NCBI GenBank assembly: GCA_041394885.1
Contig: JAWKHI010000017.1
Location: 1 to 64,000, forward strand
DNA length: 64,000 nt
Source: DSOI01 sp041394885
Lineage (GTDB): Bacteria; Acidobacteriota; Terriglobia; Bryobacterales; Bryobacteraceae
Direction of reading: 5' to 3'
A program made the position numbers and the translations under genes. Positions 54,463-62,951 of this stretch are shown piece by piece. The notes beneath the pieces were generated by a model. That model did no database searches and had not been told where the DNA came from. It was given only the letters and a program-made list of their open reading frames with translations. Within the stretch, counting starts at the first letter, position 1. The number at the start of each line of letters is the position of its first letter.

Positions 54463-55914
54463 ATGATCCGCAATTATTACAACGGCCAATGGACAGCACC
54501 CTCCGGGGATGAACACCTCCGGATCCATAACCCGGCTACCGGCCAGACGCTAGCCGAGTTCCCGGTTTCCTCGGCAGCCGACACGGCGGCGGCGATCGAG
54601 TCGGCGGGATCTGCCTTTCCGGGGTGGCGGCGGACTCCGCCCCAGGAACGCATCCAATATTTATTTCGCCTCCGGAACCTGCTGATCGAAAATCAAACCG
54701 CGATCGCACGCGTACTGGTGGAAGAAAATGGAAAGACGCTCGCCGAAGCCACGGCGGAACTGGCGCGGGGAATCGAGAATGTGGAGGTAGCCTGCGGCAT
54801 CCCCACTCTGATGCAGGGTTACAACCTGGAAGATGTCGCCTCGGGGATCGACGAGATCATGATCCGGCAGCCGCTGGGCGTGGTGGCGGCGATCACGCCT
54901 TTCAACTTTCCCGGGATGATTCCGCTGTGGTTTCTTCCCTATGCGATCGCCTGCGGCAACACGCTGGTGGTGAAGCCGAGCGAACGGGTGCCGATGACGA
55001 TGCAGCGGATCTTCGCGCTGATCCACGAGACGGGGCTGCCGGCGGGAGTGTGCAACCTGGTGAACGGCGGCCGCGATGCCGCGGACGCGCTCATCGATCA
55101 TCCACTGGTGCGGGCGATCAGCTTCGTGGGGTCCACGGGGGCGGCGCGTGCGGTGTATGCCCGTGCGGCGGCCAACGGGAAGCGGGTTCAATGCCAGGGG
55201 GGAGCGAAGAATCATGTGGTGGTGATGCCGGACGCCGATCTTGGGATGACGACCAAGATTGTGAGCGATAGCGCGTTCGGATGCGCCGGACAGCGTTGCC
55301 TGGCGGTGTCGGTGGCGGTGACGGTGGGCGAGGCGCAGGGTCCCTTCCGGGATTCCATTGCCGCGGCGGCGTCGTCGCTGCGCGTGGGCCCGGGGCTGGA
55401 TCCAGCGACGCAGATGGGGCCGGTGATTTCGGCGCAGAGCAAGTCCCGCATCGCCGATTGTATCGGGCAGGGAATCGGCGAGGGGGCGGTGGCCGTGGTG
55501 GACGGGCGGGACGCGCCCGGCGACGGTTACTTTCTGCGGCCTACCGTACTCGACAACTCGCGGTTCGATGGAGAACTCGGGCGCACGGAGGTATTCGGGC
55601 CGGTGTTGTCATTGGTGCATGCGCGGGATCTGGACGAAGCGATCGCGATGATCGCGTCCAATCCGTATGGCAACGCGGCGAGCATCTTCACCACGAGCGG
55701 CGTGGCGGCGCGCCGTTTCCGGTACGAAACGCCGGCGGGAAACATCGGAGTGAATATCGGCGTAGCGGCGCCGATGGCGTATTTTCCCTTCAGCGGGTGG
55801 AAGGACAGCTTCCTCGGTTCGCTTCACGGACAGGGGCGCGACGCGATTGAATTCTATACGGATAAGAAGGTGGTGGTGGAGCGCTGGCCCAAGGAGTGGT
55901 CGCGTAAGTTCTGA
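54463..55914 (+). CDS. mmsA: CoA-acylating methylmalonate-semialdehyde dehydrogenase
   Basis: This enzyme converts methylmalonate semialdehyde to propionyl-CoA in valine and inositol catabolism, using NAD and CoA. The 483-residue protein starts at ATG 54463. It shows ITPFNFPGMIPLWFLPYAI, VKPSERVPMTM, GSTGAARAVYARA, QGGAKNHVVVMPDA, and the active-site region FGCAGQRCLAVS with the catalytic Cys near residue 285. The KNHVVV-x-PDA and GQRCMA-like motifs distinguish this subgroup from ordinary aldehyde dehydrogenases. It is divergent from the SIR2-domain gene, so their regulatory region is the ~170 bases between. Its product could feed the acyl-CoA carboxylase at 36.4 kb. Confidence 0.95.
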   Translation: MIRNYYNGQWTAPSGDEHLRIHNPATGQTLAEFPVSSAADTAAAIESAGSAFPGWRRTPPQERIQYLFRLRNLLIENQTAIARVLVEENGKTLAEATAELARGIENVEVACGIPTLMQGYNLEDVASGIDEIMIRQPLGVVAAITPFNFPGMIPLWFLPYAIACGNTLVVKPSERVPMTMQRIFALIHETGLPAGVCNLVNGGRDAADALIDHPLVRAISFVGSTGAARAVYARAAANGKRVQCQGGAKNHVVVMPDADLGMTTKIVSDSAFGCAGQRCLAVSVAVTVGEAQGPFRDSIAAAASSLRVGPGLDPATQMGPVISAQSKSRIADCIGQGIGEGAVAVVDGRDAPGDGYFLRPTVLDNSRFDGELGRTEVFGPVLSLVHARDLDEAIAMIASNPYGNAASIFTTSGVAARRFRYETPAGNIGVNIGVAAPMAYFPFSGWKDSFLGSLHGQGRDAIEFYTDKKVVVERWPKEWSRKF

Positions 55915-55933
55915 AGATTCATTGAATTTTCGT

Positions 55934-55962
55934 TTGAAACCGTCTCCTCTGGCATGTATACT
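55934..55962 (+). promoter_or_regulatory. Sigma-70-type promoter for the PEP-CTERM gene
   Basis: TTGAAA (55934-55939) and TATACT (55957-55962) are separated by exactly 17 bases. The start would be near 55969, giving a leader of about 67 bases. The leader contains a hairpin-forming CGGGCCAAGGCCCG (55980-55993), followed by GGAGGAGA before the ATG at 56036. Confidence 0.65.
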
Positions 55963-56035
55963 CTCCTTAACCATCGATTCGGGCCAAGGCCCGGGTTCCA
56001 GGATGCTTGCCCCACTGGGCGGAGGAGATCGCAAG

Positions 56036-57127
56036 ATGTATTCCTTTCCACGCCGGATTCGCGCCGGCCATGCAGTGGCTGGACTGCTTTTTGTTGCGCT
56101 GCACGCCGATGCGGCTACCTTCACTACCTACGTCACCGGTGACTCCCCGCTTGGCGACACGATATTCCGCGTCACGCTGGACCCGGCTGCCGCATTCAGC
56201 GCCTCGATCGGCGTAGCCGCCACCGATACCGTGCGCATGGACGGGATCGATTTCCTTCCCGGTTCCACGAGTCTGGTGGCGGTGGGCGCGCAGGGCCCTG
56301 GTGAAATCTCGCAGTTCAACGTCGCCACCGGAGCCAAGCTCGGGAGTTTCATTCCCGCCACAGGCGCGGGCACACGCCCTTCGACGGTGCTCTCCACACC
56401 GACGCATGTCTACTACATCGAGAACCAGTTCGGGTTCGAAGGCCCCACGCATCGGATCATGCGGACGCCGATCGGCGGGCCTCCGGGGACCGCGGAGGTG
56501 GTGTTCGACGGAGCATCGGAAGGCTTGGTGAACTTCGAAGGGATCGAGATCGTGGGCGGGCGGCTCTACTTCTTTGCCCGGGACCCGGGCGATCCGGCGT
56601 CGCGCGCGTTGTTCAGCATCGGACTGGCGGGGGGCGTCTGGGACACGGCGGCGCCGGTGGCCCATCTCACCGGACTGGCCGCTGCGCCCGCAGGCGACGG
56701 CCCGGACGAACTCGACTTCGATCCCGGGTCCGGGTTGCTGTTCGGCACCAATATTGTGACCGGAGAAATCTATTTCTGGAATCCGGGGCTTTCCGTGGGC
56801 GGGCTGCTGATCTCTTCCGCCGAAATCGGCGCGGGCGCCGGGGGGCTGGCGAGGCTGGGGACGTCGATGATCGACGGTATCCGGTCCAGCGGTAACGGCT
56901 ATCTCGTGGTGACCGGATTGGCGGGTGTGATTGCGTCGATCGACATCGCGGGAGCTCTGGCCGGGGTGGACGACTCGGACGTGATTGTTCTCTATGACGC
57001 GGCGCTGGGCGGTCCGTCGATTTCGTTCGACGATCTGAGTCCGCTGACGCCAACGCCGGAGCCGTCTACTTTCTACCTGGGCGGCCTCGCGCTGGCCGGG
57101 CTGGCGTTGATCCGGCGACGCGGCTGA
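56036..57127 (+). CDS. PEP-CTERM anchored exported protein
   Basis: The 363-residue protein begins at ATG 56036 with GGAGGAGA 8-15 bases upstream. It has a signal peptide (AGHAVAGLLFVALHADAA), a beta-rich body with repeated GxDFxPGS/GELDFDPGS-like segments suggesting a propeller, and a classic C-terminal sorting signal. The signal starts with PEPST near residue 340, followed by a hydrophobic helix (LGGLALAGLALI) and RRRG. Exosortase would cut and anchor or release it, but no exosortase gene is in the window. It lies between mmsA and the secreted alpha-barrel gene. Its ligand is unknown. Confidence 0.88.
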   Translation: MYSFPRRIRAGHAVAGLLFVALHADAATFTTYVTGDSPLGDTIFRVTLDPAAAFSASIGVAATDTVRMDGIDFLPGSTSLVAVGAQGPGEISQFNVATGAKLGSFIPATGAGTRPSTVLSTPTHVYYIENQFGFEGPTHRIMRTPIGGPPGTAEVVFDGASEGLVNFEGIEIVGGRLYFFARDPGDPASRALFSIGLAGGVWDTAAPVAHLTGLAAAPAGDGPDELDFDPGSGLLFGTNIVTGEIYFWNPGLSVGGLLISSAEIGAGAGGLARLGTSMIDGIRSSGNGYLVVTGLAGVIASIDIAGALAGVDDSDVIVLYDAALGGPSISFDDLSPLTPTPEPSTFYLGGLALAGLALIRRRG

Positions 57128-57186
57128 CCGGTTCCCAGCCGCGGCCGCTCGTGCCGCGTGGGCGGACCGTGATAGATTGGCAAGTC

Positions 57187-58995
57187 ATGAAGACCGCCGC
57201 CGTTGTTTGCCTGTTGGCGCTGGGACTGCGCGCCGAAATCGTCATCGACAAGCCGCTTTCGCCTCCCACATGGGCGCTGCTCGAACGTCAGTTGCTGCGT
57301 GAGGCGTCGGAGGGGTGCGACCGCTACGGCAAGAAGTATCTCGATTCGCGCGGCTACCTGCTGCACACCCCGCGATGGGGAACCCTCGACGGGCCCGACG
57401 ACGCGATCGAAACCTTCTACAACTGGACGCTGTTGTATGCGCTCGGCGGGTCTCAGGTGGTGCTCGACACATACAAGAAGGCGCTCGAAGGGCATCTCCA
57501 GCAGTACAAGGAGATGCGCACCGTCAAGACGAAGCTCGCAGAAAACGGCGCCTACTATAAGGAGTTCATCACCCAATCCGATTGGTTTCATACCGGCGAG
57601 GGGATGCGGGCGTTCATGTTCCTGGGGCTGGCGGACCCCAACGACGAACTGCTGCGCGCGCGCATGAAGCGGTTCGCCGGTTTCTATATGAACGAGGATC
57701 CGGAGGCGCCGAACTACGATCCGGTGCACAAGGTGATCAAGAGCATCTGGACGGGGTCGAAGGGTCCGATGCTGCACAAGGCCACCACGTATGACTGGGT
57801 GGGGGATCCGGTGCCAGGGAGCTTTCATCTGCTACACGGTCCGCGCGGCCGCCGGCAGTTGGTGAACCTGGAATCGGTCTACGACAAGATGCTGGCGCAC
57901 TGTGCCGAGTATCTGGATAGCGTGGGCGACCATCCGCTCAATCTGGCCTCCACCGGATTGGCGCTGAACGCGTTCGCACTGACCGGGGAGAAGAAGTACA
58001 AAGACTGGGTGCTCGAATACGTGGGCGCCTGGAAGCAGAGGACAGACGCCAACGGCGGTAACATACCCACGAACATCGGGCTGAACGGACAAGTGGGCGG
58101 TGAGTACGGGGGACGCTGGTACAAGGGCACATACGGATGGAACTTCACCATCTACGACGGGGAAATCGATCAGGTGGCGCACCGGAACACTTTCACGGCG
58201 GGTTCCTGGCCCGGGTTCGCCAACGCCTACCTTGCCAGCAAGGGTGACGCGGGCTTCCTGGCCACGCTCCGTAAGCAGATGGACAATCTCTACGCCCAGA
58301 AGAAGACCATCGATGGTAAAGTGCAGATCCCGCAGATGTACGGCGATCCGCGCGGGCACAAGGAGACGGGGCGCGAGGAGTGGTATCAATGGTCGCCCAA
58401 TCTGCACACCAACCGGTTAACGGAAATCTACATGTGGTCCATGGACCGGAAGGATCTGGAGCGGATTCCGATCGAAGGGTGGGTGGCTTATTTGGAAGGC
58501 AAGGACCCGTCGTATCCGGAGAAAGCGTTGCGGGCCGATCTCGAATTCGTGCGGCGGCGTGTGAACGATATGGCCAACGATACGACGACCACCGATACCC
58601 GTCTGGCCGACTATGTGCAAGGGCTGAACCCGGCGGCCACCGACGCCTTGGTGAAGTTGACAACGGGGGCGTACCTGTCGGGGAACATCTGGTCGTTCCA
58701 TGCTCCGGTGCGGTATTTCGATCCGGCGAGGCAGCGGCCGGGATTGCCGGAGGACGTGGCGGCGCTGGTGGAGCGGATCACGGCGGATTCGGTGACGCTG
58801 ACTTTAGTGAACTTGAGCCACGTGCATCCACGAAGAGTGATCGTGCAGGCGGGCGGCTACGGGGAACATCAGTTCACCGGGCACGGCGGGGCGCGATCGG
58901 TGGCGGTGCTGTTGGCGCCGGGCGCCGGCGGGCAGGTAAAGCTCGAGATGCGGCGGTATGCCAACGATGTGTCGTTGCGGCTGCCGTGGGAATGA
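57187..58995 (+). CDS. Secreted protein of predicted alpha/alpha-barrel type, function unknown
   Basis: The 602-residue product starts at ATG 57187 with a short signal (AAVVCLLALGLRAE). It is helical with many aromatic and acidic patches (TFYNWTLLYALGGSQ, DWFHTGEGMRAFMFLGL, WYQWSPNLHTNRLTEIYM), typical of six-hairpin glycosidase or lyase folds, and ends in a beta-rich domain of about 90 residues. A WNFTIYDGEIDQVAHRN segment holds candidate acidic residues. I do not recognise a named family. It precedes the DUF1080 gene by 60 bases, so a joint role in polysaccharide use is plausible. Confidence 0.78.
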   Translation: MKTAAVVCLLALGLRAEIVIDKPLSPPTWALLERQLLREASEGCDRYGKKYLDSRGYLLHTPRWGTLDGPDDAIETFYNWTLLYALGGSQVVLDTYKKALEGHLQQYKEMRTVKTKLAENGAYYKEFITQSDWFHTGEGMRAFMFLGLADPNDELLRARMKRFAGFYMNEDPEAPNYDPVHKVIKSIWTGSKGPMLHKATTYDWVGDPVPGSFHLLHGPRGRRQLVNLESVYDKMLAHCAEYLDSVGDHPLNLASTGLALNAFALTGEKKYKDWVLEYVGAWKQRTDANGGNIPTNIGLNGQVGGEYGGRWYKGTYGWNFTIYDGEIDQVAHRNTFTAGSWPGFANAYLASKGDAGFLATLRKQMDNLYAQKKTIDGKVQIPQMYGDPRGHKETGREEWYQWSPNLHTNRLTEIYMWSMDRKDLERIPIEGWVAYLEGKDPSYPEKALRADLEFVRRRVNDMANDTTTTDTRLADYVQGLNPAATDALVKLTTGAYLSGNIWSFHAPVRYFDPARQRPGLPEDVAALVERITADSVTLTLVNLSHVHPRRVIVQAGGYGEHQFTGHGGARSVAVLLAPGAGGQVKLEMRRYANDVSLRLPWE

Positions 58996-59032
58996 GTTTC
59001 GAACGGCAGATCTCCTTAACCGGCCAAAAACG

Positions 59033-59059
59033 ATGCAAATGAGGGCAACGATGCAATGA
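59033..59059 (+). CDS. Possible 8-codon leader ORF in a tandem-repeated initiation region
   Basis: ATG 59033 to TGA 59057-59059 encodes MQMRATMQ. The TGA overlaps the ATG at 59056 of the next gene (ATGA). The stretch is an imperfect tandem duplication: AACGATGCAAATGAGGGC then AACGATGCAATGAGGAC, followed by AACGATGCGAAG. Each copy therefore holds a start codon and a GAGG sequence. The repeat could set translational coupling or slipped-strand variation. It is too short to be sure it is translated. Confidence 0.3.
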   Translation: MQMRATMQ

Positions 59060-59757
59060 GGACAACGATGCGAAGCGGAATCCTGGTGTGCCTTGCCGTG
59101 GCCAGCGTGGCCAGCGCGGCCGATTGGCGGGACTTATTCAACGGCCGCAACCTGGACGGATGGGAAGTGAAGGGCGACGGAAGCTGGAAGGTGCTGGCCG
59201 GCGGCATCCTGATGGCGCAGGCCACCTCGGCCGATAAGAGCCTGTTTCCCTCCGGCTACCCGGCGCGGATCGAGGAGAAACAGTATCGTGACTGGCGGCA
59301 GACACAATCCTGGCTCTATACAGCAGCGGAGTTCGGCGAGTACGATCTGCATGTGGAGTATCTGGCGGCGGCGGGTGGCAACAGCGGAATTTCCATCCGG
59401 GATTCGACGCGGGGCCGCTATGCGATCGGGCCGAGTCCGGACTATTCGAAAACGCCCGCGCACTTCGGATACGAAATCCAGATCTTGAACGGCGTGAAGA
59501 CGAAATGGCCGTCGGGAAGCGTCTATCTGTTCGCGGCGGCGGAGTTCGGGCACGAAAAAGAAAATGACTGGAACGCGATCGATATCGAGTCCAGAAACGA
59601 TGCGATCCGTGTGAAGGTGAATGGGCACTTGGTGGCGTCTTTCGCGGGCGAGCCGGGACGTCCGAAGACGGGTCCGGTGGGGCTGCAGTTGCATGACCGG
59701 TTCAGCGTGATCTGGTTCCGCAACATCCGCATCCGCGAGATGAAGCAGGTGCGCTGA
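59056..59757 (+). CDS. Exported DUF1080 (3-keto-disaccharide hydrolase domain) protein
   Basis: The 233-residue protein has a signal peptide (GILVCLAVASVASAADW). A complete DUF1080 jelly-roll follows (WRDLFNGRNLDGWEVKGDGSW in parts, FGEYDLHVEYLAAAGGNSGISIR in parts, IWFRNIRIREM). The domain is linked to hydrolysis or binding of 3-keto-sugars and other glycans. Two starts are possible: ATG 59056, overlapping the leader ORF, or ATG 59068 with GAGGAC just upstream. It matches the sugar-processing theme of the neighbouring oxidoreductases. Confidence 0.88.
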   Translation: MRTTMRSGILVCLAVASVASAADWRDLFNGRNLDGWEVKGDGSWKVLAGGILMAQATSADKSLFPSGYPARIEEKQYRDWRQTQSWLYTAAEFGEYDLHVEYLAAAGGNSGISIRDSTRGRYAIGPSPDYSKTPAHFGYEIQILNGVKTKWPSGSVYLFAAAEFGHEKENDWNAIDIESRNDAIRVKVNGHLVASFAGEPGRPKTGPVGLQLHDRFSVIWFRNIRIREMKQVR

Positions 59758-59780
59758 ACAATGATAAACTTTGTTTCGCC

Positions 59781-60239
59781 ATGCCGAAACAGAGCAAATC
59801 GACCAACTCGCGCCGTGCGCTGATGCAAGCGACCGTGCTGGGCTTCGCCGGAGCCGCCTCGGCGAGCGCCGCGCCGGAAGAGTGGACTCCGAAGAAATCG
59901 AACGCGGGCGGGCCGGTGCGGTCCGGACACCTGCTCTTTCTCAGCGGAATCGGCGGATGGTATCCGGATCGCCGGAAAGACGCCGGTGACGTCCGCGTGC
60001 AGACGCGATCCGCGCTCGAAACGATGAAAGGCGCGCTCGAAAAAGCAGGGTCTTCCATGGAGAACGTGCTCAAGGTAACCGTGTCGCTGGTGGACCCGGA
60101 GAACAACTGGGAGCCGATGAACGAGGAGTACAACAAGTTCTTCCTGAAAGACCGACCCGCGCGATCGTATTGGGGCGCGACGGGCTTCCGGCGGCGTGGG
60201 CAGCTTCTCCAGATCGACTGCATCGCCTACGTCGACTGA
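59781..60239 (+). CDS. Exported RidA/YjgF-family protein
   Basis: The 152-residue protein carries a Tat-like N-terminus (SRRALMQATVLGFAGAASASA) before a Rid-family domain: SGHLLFLSGIGG, VRVQTRSALETMKGALEKAG in parts, VLKVTVSLVDPENN, and PARSYWGA. Rid proteins hydrolyse reactive imines and enamines, usually in the cytoplasm. The arginine that binds the carboxylate in RidA, in PARS-x, is retained. Export is unusual. It lies between the DUF1080 and the Rossmann-like genes, so it may act on keto/imino products of exported oxidoreductases; this is inference. Confidence 0.83.
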   Translation: MPKQSKSTNSRRALMQATVLGFAGAASASAAPEEWTPKKSNAGGPVRSGHLLFLSGIGGWYPDRRKDAGDVRVQTRSALETMKGALEKAGSSMENVLKVTVSLVDPENNWEPMNEEYNKFFLKDRPARSYWGATGFRRRGQLLQIDCIAYVD

Positions 60240-60284
60240 CGTGGCGTCCGCCCGGCATCCGAATTCGATTGTAGAATCCAGTAG

Positions 60285-61469
60285 ATGGCCAAACGCGTCG
60301 CGATCCTGACCACGGTCTACCGGTATCTGTCTCACGCTCAGCACATGGGGGACCGGCTGCTGATCGGCTATCCGCACGAAGGCGAGTGGCACAAGCCGGA
60401 TTTGCAGGTGGTTTCGCTCTACGTGGATCAGAAGCCACAGGGCGATCAAAGCCAGGAGCGGGCCAAGGAGTTCGGGTTCAAGGTCTACCCCACCATCGCC
60501 GAAGCGCTGCGGCAGGGCGGCGATACTCTCGCCGTGGACGCGGTGTTGATCATCGCCGAGCATGGCGACTATCCGCGCAACGACCTGGGGCAGGTGTTGT
60601 ATCCGCGCCACGAGTTTTTCCAGCAATGCGTTGCGGTGTTCGATAAAGACAAGCGCGCCGTGCCTGTGTATAACGACAAGCACCTCTCTTATAGCTTCGA
60701 CAAGGCGCGGTGGATGGTGGATCAATCCGAGCGGCTGAAGTTCCCGATGCTGGCCGGTTCCTCGCTGCCGGTGACGTGGCGGCTGCCCGACGTGGAGATT
60801 CCCCTGGGCGCGCAAGTGGAAGAAGCGCTGATGGTGGGCGTGGGTGGATCGGATCCGATGGATTACCACGCACTCGAAGCCATGCAGTGCATGGTGGAGC
60901 GCCGCAAGGGCGGGGAAACCGGCATCCGGAGCGTGCAGTTGATCGACGGCGACGAGGTTTGGAAGGCAGGCGAGGATGGCCGGTGGTCCAAGCGGCTGCT
61001 CGAGGCGGCGCTCTCGCGGAGCGATACGCCGCAGGGGATCAGCGTGACCGATCCGCGTCCGCAGGATCTGGTTGGTTCGGGAGTCCTGCCGAAGCTGGTC
61101 AAGAATCCGGCCGCGTATTTCATCGAGCGGAACGACGGCCTGAAGACCACCTTGCTGATGCTGAATGGCGCGGTGAAAGATTACACCTTCGCGGCGCGGG
61201 TGGCGGGGCAGGGGATCGTGTCGACGCAGTTTTTCCTCTCGCCCACGCCGAACGTCACTTACTCGGCGTGCCTGGTGAGCAAGATCGTGGAGATGTTCGT
61301 GACCGGCAAGGCGCCGTACCCGGTGCAAAGGACGCTGATCGTGAGCGGGATGCTCGAGAGCTGTTTGCAGTCCCGGCATCAGGGCGGCAAGCGTCTGGAG
61401 ACGCCGCATCTGAGCGCGCGCGCGGCGGGCTACAAGGCTCCCGCGCGCTCGCAGCATGCGCGTGGATGA
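60285..61469 (+). CDS. Unrecognised Rossmann-like oxidoreductase-type protein
   Basis: The 394-residue protein starts at ATG 60285 and has no signal peptide. The N-terminal half alternates strands and helices (RVAILTTVYRYLSHAQHMG, VDAVLIIAEHGDYP, VPVYNDKHLSY) and the C-terminal half has a beta-rich region (YFIERNDGLKTTLLMLNGAV). It looks like a distant Gfo/Idh/MocA relative without the usual G-x-G-x-x-G motif. An RHEFFQQCVAVF segment with EHGDYPRN is the most distinctive part. I do not recognise a named family or catalytic residues. The last 30 residues are basic and probably disordered. Confidence 0.75.
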   Translation: MAKRVAILTTVYRYLSHAQHMGDRLLIGYPHEGEWHKPDLQVVSLYVDQKPQGDQSQERAKEFGFKVYPTIAEALRQGGDTLAVDAVLIIAEHGDYPRNDLGQVLYPRHEFFQQCVAVFDKDKRAVPVYNDKHLSYSFDKARWMVDQSERLKFPMLAGSSLPVTWRLPDVEIPLGAQVEEALMVGVGGSDPMDYHALEAMQCMVERRKGGETGIRSVQLIDGDEVWKAGEDGRWSKRLLEAALSRSDTPQGISVTDPRPQDLVGSGVLPKLVKNPAAYFIERNDGLKTTLLMLNGAVKDYTFAARVAGQGIVSTQFFLSPTPNVTYSACLVSKIVEMFVTGKAPYPVQRTLIVSGMLESCLQSRHQGGKRLETPHLSARAAGYKAPARSQHARG

Positions 61470-61481
61470 ACTCGCACCGCC

Positions 61482-62951
61482 TTAGGCGGACGCCGCGACG
61501 ATCGCGTCGAGTAATCCTTCCACCGTGTGGGGATCGGCTTCCACCCCGACGGTGAAGCCGCACTCGCGCAGGGTGGCGGAGGTCACCGGCCCGATCGAGG
61601 CGATGCGCGCGCCCGCGTAGGTTGCGGGATCGGCCATGGCGGCGAAGTTGCGCGCCGTCGACGAGCTGGTAAATGTCACCCAGTCGATGTTCCCGGCGGC
61701 CGGCAGCGGGTCGCTCTCCGGCCGCAGCGTGCGATAGGCCTCGACGACATCCACCCGTGCGCCGCGCCGTCCAAGCTCCACGGGGATTACATCGCGCGCC
61801 ACGGCGGCCCTCGGAAGCAGGATGCGCTTGCCGGCCAAGTCGACAGCGGCGAAGCTTTCGAGCACGGACTCGGCGACGTAGCGTTGCGGCATCAGATCCA
61901 CTTTGAGATGCGCGGCGGCGAGTTCGGCGCCGGTAGCCGGGCCGATGGCGCAGAGGCGCCCCCGAATGGCGCGCAAATCCCGGGACGAATGGCGGAGGCG
62001 TTCGAGAAAAAACCGCACTCCGTTGGCGGAAGTGAATATCAGCCAATCGTAGTCTTCGAGTCCGGCGATCGCCGCGTCGAGCGGGGCGTAGTCCGCCGCC
62101 GGATGGATCTCGATGGCGGGATACTCGATCGCATCGGCGCCCAGATGGCGGAGGCGCGTGGTGAATGTGGATGCCTGCGCGGCCGCTCGCGTTACCACGA
62201 TGCGCTGTCCGAACAGCGGCAGCCGCTCAAACCAGTTGAGCTTCTCCCGCAGCGAAACAACGCCGCCCACGATTACGGTGGCGGGAGGCTTCAGGCGCTG
62301 GCGCGCAATCGCGGCCGGCAGTCCGCCGAGCGGCGCGGCTACTGTCTGCTGCGATGGGCGCGTCCCCCAGCGGACCGCGAGAGCCGGAGTGGCCGGGTCC
62401 TTTCCGGCGTCGAGCAAGCGCGTGACGATGTCGCCGATCGTGGTGAGCCCCATCAGGATGACCAGCGTTTCGGCGGCGCCGGCGGTCTTCCAATCGATGC
62501 GGTCCGGCTCGTGTCCGGTGACGATGGTGACCGAAGAGGTGTGGTCGCGATGGGTGAGCGGCACGCCGCAATAAGCGGCGATGCCAAGAGGCGACGTGAC
62601 GCCGGGAACCACTTCGAACGGGACACCGGCATCGGCGAGAGCCTCGGCTTCTTCGCCTCCGCGCCCGAACAGATAGGGGTCACCGCCTTTGAGCCGCACC
62701 ACGGTTCGTCCGGCGCGCGCGTGTTCGACCAGCAGCGCCGCGATGGCGTCCTGCGCCAGGGCATGGTCGGCCCTCTTCTTGCCCACGTAGACATGGACAG
62801 CGGTGGGCGCGTAGGAGAGAAGGTCCTGATTGGCGAGATGGTCGTGGAGCACGACGTCGGCGGCGGCGAGCAGTTCGCGGCCGCGAACGGTGATCAGGTC
62901 CGGATCGCCGGGGCCGGCTCCCACGAGATAGACGGTGCCCGGTTGTCTCAT
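61482..62951 (-). CDS. Fused uroporphyrinogen-III C-methyltransferase and uroporphyrinogen-III synthase
   Basis: The 489-residue protein joins SUMT (CobA, residues 1-245) with UroIII synthase (HemD, about 250-489). SUMT motifs are VYLVGAGPGDPDLIT, LKGGDPYLFGRGGEE, VVPGVTSPLGI and VILMG. The HemD half has IVVTRAAAQAS, DWLIFTSANGVRFF, AIGPATGAELA and DWVTFTSSST. HemD closes the ring of hydroxymethylbilane, and SUMT makes precorrin-2 for siroheme or cobalamin. There is no precorrin-2 oxidase domain, unlike E. coli CysG. ATG 62951 overlaps the hemC stop (ATGA). It follows hemA and hemC in one operon. Confidence 0.95.
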   Translation of the reverse strand: MRQPGTVYLVGAGPGDPDLITVRGRELLAAADVVLHDHLANQDLLSYAPTAVHVYVGKKRADHALAQDAIAALLVEHARAGRTVVRLKGGDPYLFGRGGEEAEALADAGVPFEVVPGVTSPLGIAAYCGVPLTHRDHTSSVTIVTGHEPDRIDWKTAGAAETLVILMGLTTIGDIVTRLLDAGKDPATPALAVRWGTRPSQQTVAAPLGGLPAAIARQRLKPPATVIVGGVVSLREKLNWFERLPLFGQRIVVTRAAAQASTFTTRLRHLGADAIEYPAIEIHPAADYAPLDAAIAGLEDYDWLIFTSANGVRFFLERLRHSSRDLRAIRGRLCAIGPATGAELAAAHLKVDLMPQRYVAESVLESFAAVDLAGKRILLPRAAVARDVIPVELGRRGARVDVVEAYRTLRPESDPLPAAGNIDWVTFTSSSTARNFAAMADPATYAGARIASIGPVTSATLRECGFTVGVEADPHTVEGLLDAIVAASA

